From Actinomucor elegans (taxonomy: Eukaryota > Mucoromycota > Mucoromycetes > Mucorales > Mucoraceae): a DNA stretch of 64,000 nucleotides. The notes below the pieces were generated by a model that had not been told where the DNA came from, did no database searches, and saw only the letters and a program-made list of their open reading frames with translations. Location: the NCBI GenBank assembly GCA_026027325.1, contig JAMSLZ010000012.1:310001-374000 (forward strand). Direction: 5' to 3'. A program made the position numbers and the translations under genes. This document shows, one piece after another, positions 34,743-45,732 of this stretch (positions are counted from its first letter, which is position 1; each line of letters starts with the position of its first letter).

Positions 34743-35714
34743 TGTATGGAGAATCAACTGTACTTACGAGCAAGAAACAGCTCTTTTTTCTCACCAAAGG
34801 CATGATGTGAAGGAAAATGACTGCTGAATTTATACCTTTGATTTTTAAGCGGTTTGTAAATAGTGATGTTTTGGATTGGTTGTCGGTAATTTACCATTGA
34901 AAGTCAGAAACTTCGCGCCATAATCCTATCTATAATAGCTTAGATCTCCAACAAAACCGAGATATACATTCGGGAGAAGAGGGAAAAAAATAGAGCAAAT
35001 GACGCTCTTTCTAGTAAACTAGTTTATGTAAACATGCTTTGTCGTGATCAGGAGATATAAGAGTCCTAAGAACTGGTGCTTCTGGCAGTCATTAAACTAC
35101 TATCTCTCCAGTTTGACCTGGTTATTATTGAGCACCTGAGAGGATTTGTTTCCGATGGTTCAAGTAGTGCCAAGACTAGAGATGCATCTTTACCTACAAG
35201 TAAATAAATAAATAAAACTATATACCGTTATGAAAATAATGCGATTATGTCCGTTTTTTTTTTGTATGTTTGTCGCGTCTATTCAAAAGTGGGTGTCTTT
35301 GGCGAAGATCCTTTTTTTTTCTTGTGCTGAGCCTTCTAATTGATGCAGAAAGTCTAGGTGATACAACAAAATCACGCCTACTTTACACCACAAGCTTTGA
35401 CAAGAGACATTTCATTGGTGCACAATAAGCCCTTTTGTTTATTGCCTTGGGTATATCAATTAACTCAACGAAAAAACCAAGCCGCATTGTACATTGTTAC
35501 AAGAGCGTTTGGGGGTGGTAAATGATCGATTTGTGGTCTTGGTAAAGAAGAAAAAGAAAAAAAAAAGTGGAAGAGCTAAATGGTGATGTTTCGTCATAGA
35601 GAAGAGGAAACGATGCGGAGCCTTAAACATGAAATGCTATATACATAGTATACGAATTTCCTCTAAAAATCCCTTTTTCCCTCTCTTTACTTTACTTTGT
35701 AACGGTTGATTAAA
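34743..35714. other. Intergenic, divergent promoters
   Basis: About 970 bases between the LIN1-like gene (-) and the phosphodiesterase gene (+). Contains scattered T and A runs; no gene. Confidence 0.45.
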
Positions 35715-37468
35715 ATGAGTTCTGCACCCGTTTTTAATGACAGAAGAGTTTCAGCAAGTGATGATGAAGATACAGAAATTACTATACCAAACGAACCTTA
35801 TCACGACCAAGAAGAACGGCCTGAACATTCTGAAGGAGAAGAAGAACAAAGATTGCATTCATATGAACCCAGTGTAGTGAGTACTTCATCCAACCCGCCA
35901 CCTTATGAATTGTATCCACCCGCAAAGACAGTGTTTGGTAGAATATACAACTGGTTACGCAAGATTCCTAGTCTGAATACACACCAAGCCATTTATCTAC
36001 CGACGATCCGTAATGACAGTAGTGGTAGGTCAATATTTAGTATAAGAAGAAGGCAACGAAGAGATTCGTCAAGTAGTATATCATCTGCAAATTCAGTCTC
36101 TTGTTGGTCTTATTCTTATTTTGCAATCACTGATCGTTTACCCGATTGTCCTCGTTTTGTTCTTCCTCTCTTTTTAGCAAAGCACAGGTTAGCACTTGTG
36201 CTAGTATCTGTCTTTTCCTTGGTCTTGTTTTCATTTTTGTTGTTCTGTTCGGTATTTTTTGCTCCAACCGCTTATCCAGATCCTATTTGGCCCGATAAAG
36301 TCACCAATTCAACTGCCCGCTTCTTGACATTAAACATCTTTATGCGCCCACCTTTGATCAAGAACAATTGGTCCGATTACAAGGATGACCGTTTGGCTTA
36401 CATAGAAAAGTATGTGTTGCCAGAGTACGATGTTGTTACTTTTCAAGAATCATTTGCCTTTGCTACAAGGAGAAAGGACCATCTCATTACAGCCGCTCGT
36501 AACTTGGGTTTCAATTATCATATTGAATCACCTCGCAAATACCCATGGCAGGTTGGTGTGGATGGTGGACTATTACTGCTTTCGCGCTTTCCTATTCGAC
36601 AGGTAGACATCATTGAATACCCTCGGGGCCAACACAGTGATTGGTAAGCCATCATGACGCATAGAACAAAATAGACCGCTGACACATAGAGAATAGGTTT
36701 TCCGTCAAAGGTGCTTTGCATGCTCTTATTGAATTGAATTCTACTCGAAAGATGCATCTTTATACGACCCATACTCAAGCATCTTACGACTTGAACAACA
36801 TTATCAATGAAGATGATACTGCTATCCGACTTTCTCAATTCTCTCTTTTACACAACTTTATTTACGATACCACACGCAATGATAATGAACCTATTATGAT
36901 TGCAGGTGACTTAAACGTCGATGCCGCCGTTCATCCCAAGGATAAACCCATTACCCGTCCATCAAAAGAAAGCTCGCCAGAATACACCAAGATGGTCGAT
37001 GTCATTCGCGGTACTGGCACTTTAAAACATCCTGGTTCTGAGGACCGCTGGTTCGAACATCCTTGGAAAATGAACGATCTAAACGACGTAGTCTATCATC
37101 ACTATGGCTATCATCCTGTCACATTTGGTGATTACACGACAGATGATAATGGCAAACTGATACCCGCTGAAACCATATTGACTAACTGGGATCAATTGAT
37201 GACTGTGCAAAGTATCGACCGCATCTTTTGGTCAGATCGTAACTCGAACAAAGTTAAGCTGCAATCTCCTCGCGTTCAAAAATTTTGGGTAAAGGAAAAT
37301 AATAAAATGACAGAACAAGAACGTCAAAATACAGGATTTACACAAATTTCAGGTAAGTTGAAAAAACAAAGTACCATTGGATGCTCTAGCAGAGTGATTC
37401 ACCATCTCTCTTCTTTTTTTTTTTTGCTAGATCACTATGGTTTGAGTTGTGATATCCAACTATTATAA
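35715..37468 (+). CDS. Neutral-sphingomyelinase-like phosphodiesterase
   Basis: Endonuclease/exonuclease/phosphatase-fold enzyme, 540 aa from exons 35715-36643, 36697-37352 and 37431-37468. Residues about 1-150 are acidic/Ser-rich and probably cytosolic; one hydrophobic helix (LALVLVSVFSLVLFSFLLFC) lies near residue 170. The catalytic domain has TARFLTLNIFMRPP, the Glu of VTFQES, the DGGLLLLSRFPI block, TTHTQA, IAGDLNVD and the terminal DHYGLSCDI, matching the metal-binding and catalytic residues of neutral sphingomyelinases and yeast Isc1. Expected reaction: sphingomyelin or inositol phosphosphingolipid to ceramide. The last exon (38 nt) supplies the catalytic His. Confidence 0.9.
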
Positions 37469-37570
37469 AACAAGTGTACAATAAATATAAAGCCTACTTC
37501 TAAATGCTGGTTTTGCTTCTCTTTATTAGCTTAATTGTATACAAAAGGATCGGGTGGATTGGATAAGAAT

Positions 37571-37840
37571 TTACAAGTTTTTATATTTCTCGATATTGGC
37601 TTCGTTACTGAAATGCCATTTCCAAGTAGGCTTTGCTGTTGGGTCTTCACGGTAAACTTGCTTGGTTAAGACACCTTCACCTTCAAGCGATTTCAAAATT
37701 TTTGTCTTTAAATGTGTCTTGGAAATGAACTTTTCGCTATAGGTGGGTACATATTCGAATAGTGATTGAGTCGTCATGGGCCCATTTTTGGCGATCAATT
37801 GTTTAATGAGCTTTCCAGCAGATTGTTGAGTAGCAGACAT
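37571..37840 (-). CDS. 89-aa basic protein, possible winged-helix
   Basis: Intronless, 89 aa. Helix-rich N-terminus (LIKQLIAKNGPMTTQSLFEYV) followed by a Lys-rich helix (ISKTHLKTKILKSLEGEGVL) and a strand-like WKWHF, a pattern like a winged-helix module. I do not recognise the gene with confidence; a small mitochondrial ribosomal or regulatory protein is one possibility. The stop lies 102 bases beyond the end of the convergent phosphodiesterase gene. The codon pattern and clean start favour a real gene. Confidence 0.7.
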   Translation of the reverse strand: MSATQQSAGKLIKQLIAKNGPMTTQSLFEYVPTYSEKFISKTHLKTKILKSLEGEGVLTKQVYREDPTAKPTWKWHFSNEANIEKYKNL

Positions 37841-40235
37841 TTTGGAATTATCGAAAGAAAAGGGAAAAAAAGAGTGAATTTCACCCCGGGAAAATGAAAA
37901 TGGCTTGTTTGGCTGAGTTTGGTTGTTATACTTTCTTTCGTTTATCTAATTGGTTTATAGACATTCGCACTTTTGTACCTGGGACGTGTTTGGGATTACT
38001 TTCATCCAACTTTTGTATAATGAAAACTTTTCCATACACAAAAAGTGCATTAACCATATTTGTAGAAAGTTTCATTCGTTGTCGAAAAGTGCAGGTATCA
38101 TGTTCAGTTCTATGCTATAATTAAGAAACTGATTGGAATTTCAAGTGATTTTTGAGGTTGTTCATTTTACTGTCATAGCCTGAGCATTTCATTTGAAATT
38201 AAATGCAATAGAATATGTGTGCATACTCTACAGCCTAAATAGCTTATCGATTTTATATATAACACCTTTAAAATATTATTCATGTCTTGAAAACAAATAT
38301 TAAAAACGGAGTTTAAATTGATCTTCGCAAAGCTTTTGTAGCTCTTTATTTTTCACAGATATATGCCATTTACAGGCTTACTCTAGATCAGTGTAGCTTT
38401 AATAGCAATGTAATTAAAAAAAGAATGGTTACAGTGAGTTTAATAGTATTTTTTGGGCATGTATTGCTCATCTGATGCGACATTCAATTGAAATTAGTTG
38501 AGAAATCTATCGGCCATATTTAGTCTATATGATAAGTACGCATACTGAAGTCAATCTCCAAAATATAGTATATTGTAGGATTTCAATTAATCAATGGTTC
38601 CAGTAGATGTAGCATTTAATTCTAAACATGTATTAGGCATTAAATGCAGTTAGAAATAAGAGAAAGTTGTAAAAATTGACCTGATTTCAAGAAAAAAAAA
38701 TCCGTGCTGCTCCTAAGTTCAAATTTTCAATCCCCTTTTTCTTTTTGTGAGGCATTCTTAAGAAAGTTTATGTATCAATAATACAAGTTTAAAATATGAA
38801 GAAATATTTTGATATACTTTTATTTTAATAGCTATTGGTAAACTATGTATACTTGTGTTTCTAGAAGGTTCAACCAACTAGGCGAGAGGGGAGAGTTAGT
38901 ATCCGTAATAATGCTTGCTCCATCAAATCCTGCGTAAATTCCGTTCGTATGATGTTTGTGTATCCATATTATTCCAGTATTAAGGGTTAAATTAAGCAAG
39001 TTCAACAACAGAAGCAGTTTAGAGTGGCAGATCCTTTTATATTACTTTTGACATTATTAGAGACCTTTTAGAGATATAGTTCTTAATAAGTTATGTTTTA
39101 TCAGTTCAAAATATATGTTGGTGTTATTTTTTGTACAATAAAAATGAATAGTGGATGTGTTGGCAAATTTAAGCTTGGTATATAGACTAAACAAAGTGCT
39201 AATGGATTGCAGCAGCGGTTTTCAAGCATCTTTTTCACGTCTATGACACTTATTGATAGTAAATTTTTAGCTTGCTTTTTTTTTTATCATCATGAATATC
39301 CTCCTTGGATTACACATCAGCGCTCAATAGACGACTTAAATAGCATAAGCTTGCATAGATCAATATATAAACAACTGCTAATCATAATAACTAACAAAGA
39401 GGATACAACTTAAGCTTAAAAGTCAAACATTTTGGTTAGTAATGTTATGCTTAACATAAGCAATAACCATATTATTGGAAACCCTTCATCCCATATGAAA
39501 ACAGGACCAAAATGGACTGCTTGATATTTACGCTGTAGTAAAGAGATATTCCGATTAAAGATCACGCTTGAATTTTGATGCTCTACCTACCACCTCTTCA
39601 TAAATAGGGCATATCTGTGATTATAATACAACTTACTTGATCTTATATGCATAATGAACCAGCCTAAACTTTAATATGCATGCTGCCTGATTATAGTAGA
39701 TACCTCACATGTGCAACACAAGATATGGTTTCGACCCATCAAGTAGTAGAGTAAATAACTAGGAATACAGACCCTTTTATTGCGATTGCCCGCTTTGTTT
39801 TTTGAGTCTATCCTTACAGGACTAAATAGAAACAGAGTGCCAGCATTCGTATGAGCTTAGACCAATGTCCCGCCAGTGGGATATTGCTGTTACACACTCG
39901 TCCATTCATGCCTGCAACAAACAGTGCACTATTTGTCAGCGATCGTAGTACAGCTTATTGTTAACTTGCACAATAAAATAGGAATGGCAGGTGGTAATTT
40001 TCTTTCCTTTTGTATGAAGTATGCCCTTATCTCGGTTGATTATCGATTGTTTGTCCTTGTACACCTACTGCAAATGTGTTGTTGCATGCTACTAATTAAT
40101 ATACCGCATTCCAATATGTGGATCTATAAATATGCAAAAAAAAGAGGGTGCTTGTTCCCTTTTTGTCTGCCTTTTTCTATTGAACTACACAGTGACGCCA
40201 GTGGTCGCAGTTGAATCAGAATTAGCAGCTATTAT
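37841..40235. other. Gene-poor 2.4-kb region
   Basis: No supported gene. The stretch near 38473-38520 has a copy of the dispersed GATGCGACAT...GAGAAATCTAT motif. Open frames at 39207-39413 and 39876-40214 lack domains and good codon use. Confidence 0.45.
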
Positions 40236-42088
40236 ATGTCTGACGTAGAGTAGAAAGCAAAAATTTGTTCTTACTATTACTAACCTGCTAGGTGCTGATA
40301 TAGACAGCAAAAATAACGATACAGCCCCCTTCTGTGGAAAAACTCAATATCCAACATGTAGAAACAAATCAACTAGACGCAGATGCTCAACGATTACACG
40401 ATTTAGGATATAAGCAAGAGTTCAAACGGGAGATCAGTTTATTTGTACAGGCAGGTTTTGCTTTTTCTACTATGGCTGTGTTGCCAAGTTGGATGGTCTC
40501 TTTTGGCCCATGTCTTAGCGCAGGAGGTCCTTCCTCGCTTTTTTGGGCATGGTTTACGGTCTCACCCTTTGTCTTGTGTATTGCATTGTCCATGTCTGAA
40601 GTAATTTCTGCTTACCCGCTTGCAGGAGGTGTTTACCATTGGAGTTTAATGTTGAGTAGCAAAAAATGGGGTCCTTGTAAGTATTTCACCAAGGTAGGTT
40701 ATTCAATGACTAATTATGTAACATAGTCATGGCTTGGGTGAATGGTTGGGCCTATCTTACGGGTTTGATAGCTGTTACTATCACTTTGGCCTGGACAAGT
40801 GCTGATTTCATATACATGATTGCAAATACGCTGAACGAAAATCAAATTGATTCACAAGGCGCTTCTGTCGGCTTATATATTGGCATTGTCATCGCAGGTA
40901 CCTTGTACAATCTATTAGGTCTTCGTTTCAGCGCCTATCTGAATAAATTTATGGGCAAGCACATTCTTATTGAGTATACTCATCTTCAAACGTATTAACC
41001 TTATTCGGTCTTGTAGTCGTTTGGGTACTTATTGGTACTTTGGTCATCATCATAGCGGTGCCAGTTATGGCTCCTTCTCACAATTCAGCTGCATGGGTTT
41101 TTACTGAATTCAAGAATTCCACAGGATATGAAAACAATGGTATGGTTTTTTTGATCGGTTTGGTAAGTCTTTTTTATACTTATATAATAAGCGTAGCTAA
41201 TAACGAGCGGGATTTCTCTTCGATAGCTCTCTGCTGGTTGGGCTTTAGGTAAGACAATTATTAACATAGAGTGGATCATTCAAATCAACTGCTCTAACAT
41301 GATCGTATATACTTATAGTTGGGTACGAATGTGGTGCTCAAATCGTAGAAGGCACAAAGAATGCTGCTGCTACTGCTCCCCGCGGTATCATCATCTGCGT
41401 TATTGGTGCTATTGTTCAAGGTTTTGCCCTGATTTTCTCTACCTTGTTTTCAATTCAAGATGTGGATGAGCTTTTGGCTTCAACCATGCCTGTAGCTACA
41501 TTTTTTCTCCGTGCCACGAAGAGCCCTGCTATCACTGCCTTCTTTTTGGTCATATTGTTAGTGGCCCAAATTGGATCCCTCTGCAACTCCATTTTGGCGG
41601 CTGGTAATTTTATGTGGAGTTTATCACGCGATGGTGTCTTGCCTTGTTCCAAATTTCTTTACAAGATATCTGGTGATCGAAGCATTCTTACCCGATGTTT
41701 GCTAGTGCAACTGGGGCTTTGTATTTTAGTTATTTTACCATCTTTTGGCTCAACAGTGTATTGGCAGGCAATTATGAGTGCCGCTGTAATTTCTATCAAT
41801 GTGTCTTATGGCTGGCCTCTTTTATGTAGATTGATATGGGTACGTAATGATATGCCAAAAGGCCCCTTTCATTTAGGCAAATGGGGTCTTCCTCTCAACA
41901 TCGTCAGTATTATTTGGGTTTGTTTCTTTGGTGTCATTCTTTGTGTGCCCTCTGTATCCCCTGTCACTGCAGAGACAATGAATTGGGCTTCTGTTATGCT
42001 AGGTGGTGTTATGATATTCTCCATCTTCTTTTGGTTTATTTCTGGACGCCATACGTTCAAAGGTATTCACCAAACTACCACCGATTAA
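40236..42088 (+). CDS. APC-superfamily amino-acid/GABA permease
   Basis: Plasma or vacuolar membrane transporter, 515 aa from exons 40236-40244, 40304-40676, 40727-40954, 41017-41162, 41227-41248 and 41319-42088. The N-terminal DLGYKQEFKREISLF and ISAYPLAGGVYHWS blocks, then VEGTKNAAATAPRGI, are typical of fungal GABA/choline-type permeases (Uga4/Hnm1 group); substrate cannot be told from sequence. About twelve hydrophobic helices. The AUG is in a 9-nt first exon (MSD); the previous open frame would start at a GTG. The third intron begins with GC (ATGG|gcaagc) and ends tag, the only splice that keeps the membrane frame, so it is read as a GC-AG intron. Confidence 0.9.
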
Positions 42089-42419
42089 TTCTTGTATTAT
42101 ACATACTTTTTAGTTATAGCTTCTTGGATACTACCTTATATATTAATGCACTATGTATCCAACCATAAATAAATATTACATATATATATAGTCACAACAA
42201 ATGTAATTGATCTGCAGATTTGAGATCAATGCAACTATTTCTGTACTCTAAAGAATGAAACAAGTTCAATTCATGATAAAAACATGTAATAAAGGAAGCA
42301 ATTGATGTAGCCATCCACTCCGAGAAAAAAGTTATGTACCAGATGCGACATTTGGTCGAGATCAGTCAGAAGATCTACAAGTCAGTAGATCTGGTTTACA
42401 TGATAAGGTATGTTACTGT

Positions 42420-42460
<41 letters not shown>

Positions 42461-43271
42461 GTACATATAACTTGAAGTCATTCATTAATGTAGATTGTAC
42501 TAATTATACTCAATTAGAGAAAAGGGTCCGCTAGATGAAGCAGCCTATTTTGAACATGCTATACTCATTAAATGCGATTTTTGATTTAGGTTTATCAGCC
42601 ACGTTGACTTGAAATACTCTTGTAGCTTATTTTGTATATATCCCTAAATCTGAAATATGGATTGTCCTCTAGTCTAATAAAAACTCTAATAGGAGTAGCG
42701 TTTCATTTTGAATGTCTAATAGTCATCAGATTCAACATTAAACTAGAATCGATGGAGAAATCTAGAATCCATTTTCTTCTTGTCTTCATCTTTTTTTATA
42801 TGTAAATCTCCGATGTCCAATCAAAACCACAATTATAACGCAGAAGAAGAATTCCAGCGTGCTTTATGAATCACGAGAGATATCGATTCGATTTCGGCTA
42901 TGTGTCGTATTTAACACATTGTTCACATTGTAAATGAGATGCTGCAGCAGGTTAAATCAAAACATGACTTTAACTTATTCGATTCCATATTCACATTTGT
43001 TAATGATGAATCTTCATTAACAACACGACTTTCCATATTGGTATTATAAAAGAAACTGGTGCAGCTATTAAACATAACCCGACCTAGAATGACCAAGAAA
43101 TTGCTAGCTCTAATATGTCCTTATTATTCACAACTATCGAAGTATTACCGAAACACATGCCAGTTAGACACCAAAAAAAAAGCAGTCCCTCGTAAAGCAG
43201 TCATGATTCGCCGAGATCAATAAATTTTTTTTCGTTTGGTATAAATTTTTTTCTCTTCGCGTCTTTTTACT
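42089..43271. other. Intergenic with motif copy and poly-A
   Basis: About 1.2 kb without a clear gene. A copy of the dispersed motif sits at 42342-42381, followed by a 37-A run at 42422-42458. Confidence 0.45.
42422..42458. repeat. Poly-A tract
   Basis: 37 consecutive A residues, 40 bases downstream of a dispersed-motif copy; could be the tail of a non-autonomous element or simple slippage. Confidence 0.9.
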
Positions 43272-43769
43272 ATGAAGTTTTCCTTTCTTCATACAAGTAA
43301 GCTAGGTTTGGTATGTATAAATTACAAAGAGAAATAAGAGAAATTACTGTGAATGATGAAAACTATACATTGTCTTCATTTTATCTTATCGACCTTGATG
43401 ATATAAACCGCAGTGCTTCGCTGAGTGCTGTTGATACTTGCCAGTATAACTTCCTGACACATTCAATTTGCTCTGTTTCTTGCTTAAACTGCTTGGAATC
43501 TTTTTTACTCATATTTCTTCCACTATAGATTCTTTGGTATATGCATTAGACTCGCGTCTTTGTAACCCAAGAAAAAAGGACCTCTGGCTTTTACTTGGCC
43601 GGTGTTGAGTTCCAGATTCGTTTGGTAAGTCTTCTTTTGTGAGAAGGTATACAAAACCGAGAAGTTTGGTTTTATATAACAGGATGAAAACAACACACAT
43701 CAAAAAATAGGAAGAGCCGTCTTAGTGTCCTACTTACGACAAGATGTTCGGAGTAGTGGCTTTTGCTGA
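43272..43769 (+). CDS. Possible small spliced gene, uncertain
   Basis: Weak candidate. An ATG at 43272 (MKFSFLHTSKLGL) can be spliced from a gtatgt donor at 43311 to an acceptor near 43546, then TRVFVTQEKRTSGFYLAGVEFQIRL, a 55-60-nt intron, and DENNTHQKIGRAVLVSYLRQ to the stop TGA at 43767-43769. The last intron looks genuine (gtaagt...aacag). The long first intron and an overlapping 71-codon frame at 43313 leave the 5' part uncertain. No known family is recognised; it may also be a gene remnant. Confidence 0.3.
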
Positions 43770-44013
43770 GTCATGTTTGACAAATGCACTGAAAGTTATA
43801 TATAACTTAAACTTCTCTACTTGCATACCTTCTTGCTACTTTTGTATTTGTATAGTTTACTCATATTTCATTTTATTTTCCAGGACTCAACTCTACTGTA
43901 AATAATAATTGTTAATAATAAACTTTTTGTATATAAACCACTTTTATATGTCTTTGTCTTTTATCGCATCTGTCGCTATGCAATGACTTTTCAAATTATG
44001 AAGGCCTGTAGAG

Positions 44014-44045
<32 letters not shown>

Positions 44046-44137
44046 CAAACAGTGTATATAAGTTTATTCCAAAATATAAATCATTAAATGTATTGTATAT
44101 AGAGAGTAAGTGTGCTTCAAAAATGAATCAGGTAGGA
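43770..44137. other. Intergenic, 3' of alpha-tubulin
   Basis: Convergent spacer; includes a 29-T run at 44017-44045, i.e. poly-A on the tubulin-sense strand about 90 bases after its stop. Confidence 0.5.
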
Positions 44138-45732
44138 TTAGTATTCCTCATTCTCTTCCATTTCAGAATCACCAAGGGAATCAGCACCAACTTCCTCATA
44201 ATCCTTCTCAAGAGCAGCCAAATCTTCACGGGCTTCGGAGAATTCACCTTCTTCCATACCTTCACCAACATACCAATGGACAAACGCACGTTTAGCGTAC
44301 ATCAAATCAAACTTGTGATCCAGACGAGCCCAAGCTTCAGCAATGGCTGTCGTGTTGGATAACATGCAGACAGCGCGTTGTACCTTGGCCAAATCACCGC
44401 CAGGAACAATAGTAGGGGGTTGGTTATTGATACCGACCTTGAAACCAGTAGGGCACCAATCAACAAATTGAATAGTACGCTTGGTCTTGATAGCAGAAAT
44501 GGCTGCATTTGTGTCCTTGGGGACAACATCACCACGATAAAGCAAACAACAAGCCATGTATTTACCATTACGAGGATCACACTTGACCATTTGGTTATTG
44601 GGTTCGAAGCAAGAGTAGGTGATTTCTGGAACAGACATTTGCTCATGGAAGGCCTTTGCAGAAGAGATGATAGGGGCGTAAGTGACCAAGGGGAAATGGA
44701 TACGAGGATAAGGAACTAAATTGGTTTGGAATTCGTTCAAATCAACGTTAAGAGAACCATCGAAACGCAAAGAAGCAGTAATGGAAGAGACAACTTGAGC
44801 AATCAAACGGTTCAAATTGCTATAGGTAGGTCTTTCAATATCCAAGTTACGACGACAGATATCGTAAATGGCTTCGTTATCTACCATGAATGAGACATCA
44901 GAATGCTCCAAGGTGGTATGAGTAGTTAAGATAGAGTTATAGGGCTCAACAACAGAGGTAGAGAGTTGAGGAGCAGGATAGACAGAGAATTCTAACTTGG
45001 ATTTCTTGCCATAGTCCACAGAAAGACGCTCCATCAAAAGGGCACCGAAACCAGAACCAGTACCACCACCGAAAGAGTGGAAAACCAAGAAGCCCTGAAG
45101 ACCAGAACAATTGTCGGCCAATTTACGGATACGGTCGAGAACGTTATCAACCATCTCTTTACCGACAGTATAATGGCCACGAGCATAATTGTTTGCAGCG
45201 TCTTCCTTACCGCTGATCAATTGTTCTGAGATATAATAATAATAATAAAAAAAATAACAGGTTACTATTATGTAGAAAAAATGCCACTACTTTGTTACTA
45301 TTTACCAGGATGGAAAAGCTCACGGTATGCACCAGTACGGGTTTCATCAATGACAGAAGGTTCTAAATCAACCATGACCGTACGAGGCACATGCTTGCCA
45401 CCTTCAGTCTCAGAAAAGAAGGTCTCAAACCTTGAATAAAAGTAAGAATCAAAGGATACATGTTGAGATTCTTTCAACTTACGAGTGATCATTGACATGA
45501 GTACCTTCAGGGAAACGACCATCAGGTAAAATACCATGTTCATGGCAATACTATGAATAAAACGGTCAGTTTGATGTCATTAAGGCAACAGTTTGCTACT
45601 ACTTACCAATTCCCAACAGGCATTACCAATCTGAACACCAGCTTGACCTATTAACAAAGTGAATGAGTATTCTATTAGAGTATCCTTGATTCCTATTGAC
45701 TTACCAACGTGAAGTGAAATAACTTCTCTCAT
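44138..45732 (-). CDS. Alpha-tubulin
   Basis: Microtubule subunit, 449 aa from exons 45732-45705, 45647-45607, 45550-45483, 45430-45306 and 45225-44138. Diagnostic alpha-tubulin features: [24 protein letters not shown] start, the tubulin signature [17 protein letters not shown], an [20 protein letters not shown] segment, and the C-terminus ending EEY, the tyrosination-type end. The four introns are all in the 5' third, the first splitting the Gly codon after HV, a common fungal position. Length as expected. Upstream lies a T/A-rich promoter. Confidence 0.98.

Noticed and set aside
45660..45700. GTATCCTT in the alpha-tubulin intron as a U12-type donor
   Set aside because: It is on the strand opposite to the gene and not at an exon edge; the tubulin introns have ordinary U2-type sites.
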